A stretch of 27,125 bases of DNA, from contig CACZQV010000049.1 in assembly GCA_902783435.1 (NCBI GenBank), forward strand, positions 1-27,125, read 5' to 3'. The notes beneath the pieces were generated by a model that saw only the letters and a list, made by a program, of their open reading frames with translations, did no database searches and was not told the DNA's origin. Below are positions 7,650-14,134 of this stretch, piece after piece (the first letter of the stretch is position 1; each line of letters begins with the position of its first letter). The stretch is from an uncultured Erysipelotrichaceae bacterium. Lineage in GTDB: Bacteria; Bacillota_I; Bacilli_A; RF39; UBA660. A program made the translations under genes and the position numbers.

Positions 7650-8769
7650 TTTCTTTAAGCTCCTTTATACATTCTTTAAACACGTCTTTAAATATATCTA
7701 TATCTTCCATCTTTGTCAAATGAGAAAAACTAACACGTACAGAAGAAGACGCAAGTTTTTTATCCTTGGTTAAGGCATAAACTAATTTTGAAGGAGTCTC
7801 CAAAGGACAACAAGACGTCTTTGCAGATACACAAACACCCTTCTTATCCAACATATCAACAAAATCTCTCGCATTAACTCCATTAATACTAAAATTCAAA
7901 GTAAATGGAATACACTTAGAAGTATTATTAATATGAATAAAAGAATACTCTTCTAAAAATTCTCTAACTATTTTATTTAACTTAGATACATATTCGTATC
8001 TTTTTTCTTGATTCTTTATCGCTTTTTCTAAAGCAAATGATGACGCAACTATATCAGAAACTATTGGAGTACCACTTCTAAATACAGTAGTAGATCTTCC
8101 TCCATGAATAATAGGTTTTAAATTAACACCTTTCTTCTTTATTAGAATACCTATACCATTTAATCCATAAAACTTATGAGGCGCAATAGTTATTAAATCT
8201 GCATTAGAAAAATCCATATCTACTTTACCTATAGCTTGAGTCGCATCAGTATGAAAATAAGTATGAGGATAATCTTTTAACAATTCACCAATCTCTTTTA
8301 TGGGTTGAATTAAACCAATTTCAGAATCAACAGAACAAACACTAACTAAAATAGTATCTTCACGTATCATACTTTTTAATGCATCTATATCAACTAATCC
8401 ATCTTTATTAATAGGAATTAAATCTACATCAAAACCAGCTTCCTGCATAATATTCGCTGAAGATATAATAGAATTGTGTTCTAAACTACTTAAAATAATA
8501 TGTTTACCATAATTCTTATATCTTTCACAAATACCTTTAATTGCTAAATTATTAGATTCAGTAGCCCCACTTGTATAAATAATTTCTTCTTTTAATACAC
8601 CTAATAAATCAGCTATCCTCTCTGTAGCCTTATCTATTTGCATCTTAGATTCTCTTCCTACTTGATGAACAGAATTAGGATTACCATAATACCTCTTAGT
8701 AACATCATAAAATAAATCTAACACTTCTAAATCCACCGGAGTATTTGCCGCATAATCTAAATAAACCAT
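7636..8769 (-). CDS. Cysteine desulfurase (NifS/IscS class)
   Basis: 377 aa PLP enzyme that removes sulfur from cysteine as an enzyme persulfide. N-terminus YLDYAANTP is typical of the class. The PLP-stacking His98 is in SLEHNS, Asp174 in HTDATQ, and Lys199 in APHKFYG forms the Schiff base. The catalytic loop is AKTSCC (Cys320/Cys321) in place of the common SxGSACSS. The segment after the lysine reads HKFYGLNGIG rather than HKxxGPxG, a divergent version. The next gene encodes a TtcA-like tRNA thiolase whose start overlaps this stop, so this copy probably feeds tRNA thiolation rather than general Fe-S assembly; no iscU or sufU homologue is nearby. ATG 8769 has a GGAGGA ribosome binding site. 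Confidence 0.92.
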   Translation of the reverse strand: MVYLDYAANTPVDLEVLDLFYDVTKRYYGNPNSVHQVGRESKMQIDKATERIADLLGVLKEEIIYTSGATESNNLAIKGICERYKNYGKHIILSSLEHNSIISSANIMQEAGFDVDLIPINKDGLVDIDALKSMIREDTILVSVCSVDSEIGLIQPIKEIGELLKDYPHTYFHTDATQAIGKVDMDFSNADLITIAPHKFYGLNGIGILIKKKGVNLKPIIHGGRSTTVFRSGTPIVSDIVASSFALEKAIKNQEKRYEYVSKLNKIVREFLEEYSFIHINNTSKCIPFTLNFSINGVNARDFVDMLDKKGVCVSAKTSCCPLETPSKLVYALTKDKKLASSSVRVSFSHLTKMEDIDIFKDVFKECIKELKENGKI

Positions 8770-8792
8770 ATATCCTCCATATATTATATTTT

Positions 8793-8809
8793 ATGTATAT
8801 GTTATACAT
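8793..8809. promoter_or_regulatory. Possible operator in the desulfurase leader
   Basis: Perfect inverted repeat ATGTATA-tgt-TATACAT between the predicted promoter (-10 at 8845-8850) and the ribosome binding site of the desulfurase gene. It starts about 30 bases after the predicted start of transcription, a usual place for a repressor site. No regulator is identified, and the sequence is AT-rich. Confidence 0.4.
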
Positions 8810-8844
8810 TTTTAATAATTTAAACTATTTATTTTTATAATATT

Positions 8845-8853
8845 ATTATACCA
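8845..8853 (-). promoter_or_regulatory. Extended -10 promoter of the desulfurase-ttcA operon
   Basis: Minus strand TGGTATAAT: a consensus TATAAT (8845-8850) with the TGn extension. The -35 region 17 bases upstream (TTATGA) is weak. It lies just beyond the end of the preceding gene (8868). Confidence 0.6.
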
Positions 8854-8867
8854 AATATTACTAAAAA

Positions 8868-9407
8868 TCATAATCTAAATAATTTTGTTAATACTTTATC
8901 ATCATAGTCTTCTTCATCTTCATTATTCAAATCAACATCATCACTATGATCTTTCTTATAATTAATCTCATGGCCTAAATTATGAATAAACCATTCTAAC
9001 CTCATTGACTCTATACTTCTATCCCAATCACTTGGATAACATCTTTCATATTCACATAATACTTCAAGTATTTGATTACGTTTATCTTTATCAGTAATTT
9101 TATATGAATCTCGAATAAACATATTAGGATCATCAGTATCTCTTAAATCCTCTACTAATACATCACCTTCACATGCATTAATACTTTCTAAATAATCATC
9201 ATCGCCTATATAAATATAACCATCTTCATATTTACCATATGGACCATTTTCCATATCTAATATTTCATAATTATCATTATACTCATGATCTTTTAAATAG
9301 GAAACTAGTAATACTAAAAATATACCAATGAAAACTAATTTTCTTCTTAACTTTTTATTTTTAATACTACCACCTCCAATATTATATTCTCTTCTTTCTC
9401 TCCTCAT
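8868..9407 (-). CDS. Unknown single-pass membrane protein with acidic tail
   Basis: Not recognised. 179 aa if started at ATG 9407. A basic N-terminus (KNKKLRRKL) is followed by one hydrophobic helix (about 24-39, VFIGIFLVLLVSY), then an acidic soluble region with WFIHNLGHEINY (about 139-150) and an Asp/Glu-rich end. This HNLG...DVDLNNEDE arrangement recalls uncharacterised Firmicutes proteins. The start is uncertain. ATG 9407 lies inside the preceding gene and has only a weak ribosome binding site. A much better site, GGAGGT (9372-9377), stands 6 bases before an in-frame ATT codon at 9363-9365, which would give a 165 aa protein with a classical signal-anchor start. It is in an operon with the 9382-10017 gene. 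No terminator is obvious after it. Confidence 0.68.
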   Translation of the reverse strand: MRRERREYNIGGGSIKNKKLRRKLVFIGIFLVLLVSYLKDHEYNDNYEILDMENGPYGKYEDGYIYIGDDDYLESINACEGDVLVEDLRDTDDPNMFIRDSYKITDKDKRNQILEVLCEYERCYPSDWDRSIESMRLEWFIHNLGHEINYKKDHSDDVDLNNEDEEDYDDKVLTKLFRL

Positions 9408-10017
9408 ATTTTTTCTTCATTATTTTAATTTCTTTATCTAAATCATCATCATAAAACACTTGTACAGGTAAAGAATATGCTTCTAATAACGATAAAGTAT
9501 GTGAAGATAAAATAACATCACCATCACTCAAATCATCATATACATAATATTTTAAAAATTCTTTTGTTTCCTTTTTTGTACGTCTTAATCTTTCTTTAGG
9601 ATTTTCTAATTTTTCAAATAAACTTTTTTCATATATTAATCCCATAGAAGGATCATATACCCATGTATTACTACCATCATATCTTTCTACATAACAATGA
9701 TCAGCATATTCATCTTCATTTAATATTCCTGCTTTTACCAATTCTATATTAGTAGGATTTAATTTTATAGTATCAACATCTGCATAAACAATATTATAAT
9801 CATCATCATCAAAACCAAATGTTAATAAAGGGGCTCTATCATAACAAAATCCATTAACAGTATCTCTAAAAAGAACTAAAAGAGATAGAGATATACCACC
9901 ATAATAATGTTCTCTTAAAGCACTTAAAAACTCGTCATCATATATCTTAACAAGATTATTCTTTGCACCTTCTAATAAGAGTCCATTATACTTTTTACAA
10001 TGTTCTTCCCATGTCAT
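9382..10017 (-). CDS. Unknown protein with a possible Cys-His-Asp (papain/transglutaminase-like) triad
   Basis: 211 aa, not assigned to a named family. Three conserved-looking segments are in the order expected for papain-fold or transglutaminase-like enzymes: Cys58 in NGFCYDRAPLL, His107 in ADHCYVERY, and Asp122 in WVYDPSMGLIYE. There is no signal peptide or transmembrane helix, so it appears cytoplasmic. The C-terminal third is charged and helical (KKKYEERKKRI). ATG 10017 follows GGGGGA. The 3' end overlaps the start of the membrane-protein gene that follows, so the pair is co-expressed. Enzyme activity is inference from the residue pattern; peptidase, transglutaminase or an inactive relative are all possible. 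Confidence 0.75.
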   Translation of the reverse strand: MTWEEHCKKYNGLLLEGAKNNLVKIYDDEFLSALREHYYGGISLSLLVLFRDTVNGFCYDRAPLLTFGFDDDDYNIVYADVDTIKLNPTNIELVKAGILNEDEYADHCYVERYDGSNTWVYDPSMGLIYEKSLFEKLENPKERLRRTKKETKEFLKYYVYDDLSDGDVILSSHTLSLLEAYSLPVQVFYDDDLDKEIKIMKKKYEERKKRI

Positions 10018-10042
10018 AATTTTTCCCCCTAAAAGTTTCTAT

Positions 10043-10051
10043 ATTATATCA
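10043..10051 (-). promoter_or_regulatory. Extended -10 promoter of the 10017-8868 operon
   Basis: Minus strand TGATATAAT: consensus TATAAT (10043-10048) with TGn. The -35 position falls on the T-tract of the upstream DUF362 terminator, so no good -35 is visible. Confidence 0.5.
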
Positions 10052-10066
10052 TAGAATTATACATAA

Positions 10067-10086
10067 AAAAAGACCTAAGTCTTTTT
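10067..10086 (-). terminator. Intrinsic terminator of the DUF362 gene
   Basis: AAAAAGAC/GTCTTTTT stem with loop CTAA (plus-strand sense) and a T-tract on the minus strand. The outermost stem bases are part of the stop codon TAA (10085-10087). Confidence 0.85.
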
Positions 10087-10966
10087 ATACTTCTATAAGT
10101 TCATATTCTCTTGAACCAACTCCAAGTTCAGCAGCTCTTTCTATTGTATGAATACCATTTCTAGAATTAACTCTTTCCATAAAATGATCGCGTCCTGAAT
10201 CATCTGAATTCATAATGATATCAATACAAGCTTGATCTATTGCGACTGGATCAAGTGAAATAAGAATACCTTTATCTTTTATACAAGGATCTTCAGCTTC
10301 AGCACAACAATCACAATCAACACTCATATTAGCCATAACATTAATAAATACCATATTACCTTTAAAATAATCTACTACTGCACTAGCAGCTTCTGCCATA
10401 CTTTCTAAAAAAGCATCTTGAGGAGGTAAATTATTCCATAATGTATATTGATCTTTATTAGTACCTGCTGAATGAATCCAACTTTTTCCTTCACTTGATG
10501 CAAATCCAATAGATAATTGCTTTAATGCTCCTCCAAATCCACCCATAGGATGACCCTTAAAATGAGATAAAACTAAACATGAATCATAATTTTTAATATT
10601 TTTCCCTAAGAAATCTTCTTTTAAATGAACACCATTTCTAACTGGAATAGAAATATCAGGACCTTCTGCATCCATTAAATCAAACTTATATAAATCATTC
10701 CAACCATGTTTCTTAATAGTTTTTAAATGCTTTTCAGTAGTATTTCTTTCTCCTGCATAAGCAGTATTACATTCAACCACTGTACCATTAACATAATCTA
10801 TCATTTCTTTCATAAATTCTGGTCTTAAATAATTTTGATTACCTTCTTCTCCAGAATGTACTTTAACCGCTACATTACCAGTTAACTCTTTACCTAATAA
10901 CTTATACATTTCAACTAACTTACTAGGACTAACTTCACGACAAAAATAAACTTTAGATTTTTCCAT
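10085..10966 (-). CDS. DUF362 family protein
   Basis: 293 aa. N-terminal VAVKVHSGEEGNQNYLRP, central SHFKGHPMGGFGGALKQLSIG and late CDCCAEAEDPCIKDKGILIS with LDPVAIDQACIDI are typical of DUF362 (COG2006) proteins. These are usually annotated as uncharacterised Fe-S or ferredoxin-associated proteins. There is no separate ferredoxin domain here, only the cysteine cluster DCDCC...PC. The start chosen is ATG 10966, with GGAGGGA at ideal spacing. A longer reading frame reaching 11083 runs backwards through the divergent promoter region and lacks a ribosome binding site. The gene is divergent from the secreted muramidase-like gene and has its own terminator. Function is unknown; a redox or metal-linked role is family-level speculation. 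Confidence 0.9.
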   Translation of the reverse strand: MEKSKVYFCREVSPSKLVEMYKLLGKELTGNVAVKVHSGEEGNQNYLRPEFMKEMIDYVNGTVVECNTAYAGERNTTEKHLKTIKKHGWNDLYKFDLMDAEGPDISIPVRNGVHLKEDFLGKNIKNYDSCLVLSHFKGHPMGGFGGALKQLSIGFASSEGKSWIHSAGTNKDQYTLWNNLPPQDAFLESMAEAASAVVDYFKGNMVFINVMANMSVDCDCCAEAEDPCIKDKGILISLDPVAIDQACIDIIMNSDDSGRDHFMERVNSRNGIHTIERAAELGVGSREYELIEV

Positions 10967-10984
10967 AAAATCCCTCCGACCTAA

Positions 10985-10993
10985 ATTATAACA
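10985..10993 (-). promoter_or_regulatory. Extended -10 promoter of the DUF362 gene
   Basis: Minus strand TGTTATAAT with TATAAT at 10985-10990. The -35 is poor. It overlaps back-to-back with the plus-strand promoter at 11003-11031. Confidence 0.55.
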
Positions 10994-11002
10994 TGATTTT
11001 AT

Positions 11003-11031
11003 TTGTAGAAAAAAACATTTTGTGTTATAAT
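11003..11031 (+). promoter_or_regulatory. Sigma-A promoter of the secreted muramidase-like gene
   Basis: TTGTAG (11003-11008), 17 bases, TATAAT (11026-11031), with TG one base before the -10. The ribosome binding site AGGAGG (11051-11056) and ATG 11062 follow within 35 bases. Confidence 0.75.
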
Positions 11032-11061
11032 GTACAAGGTTTGCGCCAAAAGGAGGTACAT

Positions 11062-11808
11062 ATGAAAAAACTAAAATTATCAAAGAAATTTAAACTCTTA
11101 GCACTCACAACTTGTTTGGTTCTATCACCAATAACTATAAAAAAAGATGTATATGCAGATAATACAAGTATAGTAGAAGAAAATAAAGATTTTACTTTAT
11201 TAGAATTATGTGAAAAATATGGAAAAATATATTCTATAAAACCAGAAGTATTATTAGATACAGTAGAATTTAAAACTAATGGTTACAGTGATTTAATTGA
11301 TAATGATTGGGAAAAAACTGTATTAGATTGCGCTAAATATTTATATGAAGATTCAAGATCTAATGGTTATTATGAAACAATTACTACTGGAGAAACATAT
11401 GAAGTAACAGAAGATCCAGAAGTTTTAATAGAAAAGTATTCAGGTATAATTGGTTCAAATAAATATATAGTTTTAGCTATATCTTATGCAGAAAAAGAAC
11501 CACATGTATATTTAAGAGATGATTGGAATTATTCTACTAATGGAGTTTTAGGTGGTCTATGTAGTCCAAGTCGTTTTGAAAATCAAGAAATAGGTGTAAT
11601 TTCTTATATTTATACATTAAGAGACGATTATGGAGTAACAGATAAAGTAGATGAATCAATACTATCTTCTATGGCAAGTATCTATTGTCCTCCAAATGCA
11701 TATAATTGGGAACATAACTTAGTAAGACCTATATATAATGAATTAATGGAAAATGGTTATTATTATAGAGCTCCAGAGGAATTAAAAAACAAGACAAAAC
11801 AAAAATAA
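11062..11808 (+). CDS. Secreted protein, probably glucosaminidase/lysozyme-like
   Basis: 248 aa starting at ATG 11062 with AAGGAGG. A longer frame from 10993 would begin upstream of the promoter -35 box and is rejected. A classical signal peptide is present (KKLKLSKKFKLLALTTCLVL) with likely cleavage after VYA (residues 30-32). The mature part has AISYAEKEPHVYL (139-151), NGVLGGL (160-166), SRFENQEIGVISYIYTL (170-186), SIYCPP (206-211) and W216. This resembles the glucosaminidase/lysozyme-like domain, where a Glu (candidate E144) precedes a GG(L) motif and a later Phe-x-x-x-x-x-Gly helix. The match is by pattern only, so the activity is tentative. It is one of only two plus-strand genes in the window. 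It ends in a bidirectional terminator shared with the convergent gene. Confidence 0.8.
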   Translation: MKKLKLSKKFKLLALTTCLVLSPITIKKDVYADNTSIVEENKDFTLLELCEKYGKIYSIKPEVLLDTVEFKTNGYSDLIDNDWEKTVLDCAKYLYEDSRSNGYYETITTGETYEVTEDPEVLIEKYSGIIGSNKYIVLAISYAEKEPHVYLRDDWNYSTNGVLGGLCSPSRFENQEIGVISYIYTLRDDYGVTDKVDESILSSMASIYCPPNAYNWEHNLVRPIYNELMENGYYYRAPEELKNKTKQK

Positions 11809-11825
11809 GTCCTAAGACTTATTTT
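11802..11825. terminator. Bidirectional terminator between convergent genes
   Basis: 10-bp stem AAAATAAGTC/GACTTATTTT with loop CTAA and U-tracts in both directions. The stop TAA of the plus-strand gene (11806-11808) is inside the stem. The stop of the minus-strand gene (11827-11829) lies 2 bases outside it. Confidence 0.88.
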
Positions 11826-11826
11826 T

Positions 11827-12702
11827 TTATTTTCTAAACCCTTTAACAAATTCTTTATTCTTCTCTTTATCTCCAAAACCATCTACATAAGCACCTATTG
11901 AAAGTCTTCTTCCCATCATAAGAGATATTTCTTCTAATGGTAATTGAACTTCTAATCCAATAGTTTTATCTCCTATTGAATCACTCTTATAAGCTGCTTT
12001 TGCATTAATATTCTTTTTACGATAATTTTCTTCTCTTTTTTCTATTTCTTCTTCACTAAGTAATTTTATATATCTTTGTTGAATCTCACTCCAAATAGGT
12101 GTTTTAATTTCTAATGTATCAACATCAACTCCATAAGTAATAATATCATCAACATCGGCACCATCTAACACAAATCTTGGACGTAATTTTTCTTCTACAA
12201 ATAATACATCTTCTCCATATAAATTTTTAATTTTTTCATAGTCAAACGGATAATCACAAACATTATGAAAATCCTTCTTAAACTTCTCACCATTATATAA
12301 GGCGTAATCATTTCCTTCTAATATTAAAGAAAATGTATGATTAGAAACTCTATTACATTCCATAATTTCTTTTTTAAATACTACAGGCATATCAAAACCT
12401 TCGTCTATATAAGTAGTAATTAAACTACGTGAAGATTCTTTGTCAGGATAAGAAACAACTACAAAATAATTATTATCATTATCTTTATATTGAATAATAT
12501 CACTGATATCACCAGTAAATACATTAATAATTTCATTTTCTTCAACATTCTTTACGATAAAATAATTTTCTTTTATAAACCTTCTACCTTCCCATGGTTT
12601 CGAAACATCAATTTCCTTACCAAAATATTCTATTTCATATTCATTTTCATCATATTCCAAATTAGTATATTTTCTATTACCTATTTCGATTTTCTTTTTC
12701 AA
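11827..12702 (-). CDS. Unknown protein
   Basis: Not recognised. 291 aa starting at a TTG codon (12700-12702) with the good ribosome binding site AAGGAGTGA. The first two thirds look beta-rich (alternating hydrophobic/charged strands such as NYFIVKNVEENEIINVFTGD and NNYFVVVSYPDKES). A helical Glu/Lys-rich stretch follows (about 205-235), then a final segment VQLPLEEISLMMGRRLSIGA. There is no signal peptide, transmembrane helix or known motif. It is acidic overall. It seems monocistronic, between the MFS terminator and the shared terminator at 11802. Confidence 0.72.
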   Translation of the reverse strand: MKKKIEIGNRKYTNLEYDENEYEIEYFGKEIDVSKPWEGRRFIKENYFIVKNVEENEIINVFTGDISDIIQYKDNDNNYFVVVSYPDKESSRSLITTYIDEGFDMPVVFKKEIMECNRVSNHTFSLILEGNDYALYNGEKFKKDFHNVCDYPFDYEKIKNLYGEDVLFVEEKLRPRFVLDGADVDDIITYGVDVDTLEIKTPIWSEIQQRYIKLLSEEEIEKREENYRKKNINAKAAYKSDSIGDKTIGLEVQLPLEEISLMMGRRLSIGAYVDGFGDKEKNKEFVKGFRK

Positions 12703-12736
12703 AATATCACTCCTTGACTCACTATAATAACATAAA

Positions 12737-12760
12737 AAAAAGCATATTACTATGCCTTTT
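12737..12760 (-). terminator. Intrinsic terminator of the MFS transporter gene
   Basis: AAAAGGCATA/TATGCTTTTT (minus sense) with one G-U pair, loop GTAA and a T-tract. The last codons (K, K, A) and most of the TAG stop (12750-12752) form the 5' arm. Confidence 0.88.
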
Positions 12761-14000
12761 TCTTTTTATCTTTACTACCAACCATCTTAACACAAATAAC
12801 AAATGCGATGAAGTATAGTACTAAAGTAGCAAATAAAATATAATCATATTTACCACCAGTTGCTTTTAAGATTAATTCACTCATATTGTTACCAGTAATA
12901 CCAGCAACTGCCCAAGCAGATAATGATAATCCATGAATCTTACTGATCTTTTTCATACCAAATCTTTCTGAAAGAAGTGCTGGTAGTGTAGAGAATCCTC
13001 CACCATAACCAAAGTTAACTATAATTAATAATGCGATTACAATTATTCCATAAACAATTGATTTAGGTCCATGTGTAATTGCAAATGGAATTAATGTAAT
13101 TAAAGTAATAATCATACAACTAATAAATATTATTTTATAAACTGTATTTCGCTCTTTCATTTTATCAGAAATACTAGAATAACCAATTCTACCTAATGCA
13201 TTAGATGCTGCTGTAACTGAAGGTATTACACTTACCATTGCGCCTAAAATTGCCATACCTGCAAATACTGTATTTAATATTTGTTTTTCATATGTAATTA
13301 ATGCTAAACCACAATGAATATTAATAAAGAACATTAACCAAATACCTAAGAATACTTTATCTTTAAACATATCGGATACTTTGAATTTTTCTTTCTTTTC
13401 ATCTGGTTCAACCCATCCTTCAGGTTTCTTTAATATTAAATGTCCAATAAACATCATTACAAAGTAAACTGCTCCTAAGATATAAAACATCATAGAAATG
13501 CCATATTTACCTTGTAAGAACTCCATTATTGGTGTTGCAATAGCTTTAGCCAAACCAAATCCCATAATAGAAATACCAGTAGCTAAACCTTTTTGTTTAT
13601 CAAACCATAACATCAAAGTTTTAACAGGTGTTAGATAACCTACACCTAAACCTATACCCATGATACATCCATAACACATGAATATAGCAATTAATGCTCC
13701 TACACCAGTTAAAAACTGAATAGAAAGTCCTGTACCTATCATACCTAAAGTAAAACAGATACATGCGATTAATGATGATTTATGAATATTTTTTTCAACC
13801 ATCTTACCTGCAAAAGCTGCACTCATTCCTAAAAAGAATATTGCTAATGAGAATGCCCATCCTACTGCAAAAGTACTCATTCCTATTTTAGTAGCAATAG
13901 CTTCTTTAAATGTTGACCAACAATAAACTGTACCGATAGAACAGTGTATTAACAAAGCTGGTATTGCTGCCCTTGTCCACTTGTTACTTAAATTTTTCAC
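12750..14000 (-). CDS. MFS transporter, oxalate:formate antiporter (OFA) family
   Basis: 416 aa integral membrane transporter with about 12 hydrophobic helices. Hallmarks of the OFA branch are SIGTVYCWSTF (21-31) in helix 1 and GYLTPVKTLMLWF with DKQKGLATG (121-142) between helices 4 and 5. There is a charged central loop (KKPEGWVEPDEKKEKF) and a basic C-terminus ending KKKKKA. Family members move small carboxylates such as oxalate, formate or pyruvate; no oxalate-degrading genes are nearby, so the substrate is open. The start is GTG (13998-14000) after AGGAGAGAG. An extended -10 and a nested palindrome lie upstream, which suggests regulated expression. Confidence 0.88.
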   Translation of the reverse strand: MKNLSNKWTRAAIPALLIHCSIGTVYCWSTFKEAIATKIGMSTFAVGWAFSLAIFFLGMSAAFAGKMVEKNIHKSSLIACICFTLGMIGTGLSIQFLTGVGALIAIFMCYGCIMGIGLGVGYLTPVKTLMLWFDKQKGLATGISIMGFGLAKAIATPIMEFLQGKYGISMMFYILGAVYFVMMFIGHLILKKPEGWVEPDEKKEKFKVSDMFKDKVFLGIWLMFFINIHCGLALITYEKQILNTVFAGMAILGAMVSVIPSVTAASNALGRIGYSSISDKMKERNTVYKIIFISCMIITLITLIPFAITHGPKSIVYGIIVIALLIIVNFGYGGGFSTLPALLSERFGMKKISKIHGLSLSAWAVAGITGNNMSELILKATGGKYDYILFATLVLYFIAFVICVKMVGSKDKKKKA

Positions 14001-14027
14001 TCTATCTCTCTCCTATCTTATAGATAA

Positions 14028-14036
14028 ATTGTACCA
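14028..14036 (-). promoter_or_regulatory. Proximal extended -10 promoter of the MFS gene
   Basis: Minus strand TGGTACAAT (-10 TACAAT at 14028-14033). The -35 region falls on the flank of the palindrome at 14044-14082, so a protein bound there would overlap this promoter. Confidence 0.5.
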
Positions 14037-14043
14037 CAATAAA

Positions 14044-14082
14044 AAAATACACATTGTTGCAATTGCAACAAAAATGTATTTT
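14044..14082. promoter_or_regulatory. Nested palindrome upstream of the MFS gene (operator or attenuator)
   Basis: Perfect 16-bp palindrome TGTTGCAATTGCAACA (14055-14070), 18 bp with its flanks, nested inside an outer 8-bp inverted repeat AAAATACA/TGTATTTT (14044-14051 and 14075-14082). On the minus strand a T-run follows the outer repeat. It could therefore be a transcription-factor site for the proximal promoter, or a conditional terminator for transcripts from the distal promoter at 14097. Confidence 0.6.
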
Positions 14083-14096
14083 TGTTTTCATATCTA

Positions 14097-14126
14097 ATTA
14101 TATCAACAAAAAAAAGTTAGTATCAA
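14097..14126 (-). promoter_or_regulatory. Distal promoter upstream of the MFS gene, -35 inside the previous terminator
   Basis: Minus strand TTGATA (14121-14126), 18 bases, TATAAT (14097-14102) with a TGn extension. The -35 box is the last stem base and the loop of the preceding gene's terminator hairpin (14115-14134). Confidence 0.55.
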
Positions 14127-14134
14127 AACTAACT
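14115..14134 (-). terminator. Intrinsic terminator of the 14129-15052 gene
   Basis: AGTTAGT/ACTAACT stem, 6-base loop and eight T on the minus strand. The stop TAG (14129-14131) lies within the 5' arm and the last Ser codon partly so. Confidence 0.88.

Noticed and set aside
10967..11083. 39-codon N-terminal extension of the DUF362 protein
   Set aside because: It reads through two divergent promoters, lacks a ribosome binding site and is not like the family; the ATG at 10966 has GGAGGGA.
12490..12717. Plus-strand ORF antisense to the 11827-12702 gene
   Set aside because: Phe/Ile-rich translation typical of the reverse of an AT-rich gene; no ribosome binding site.
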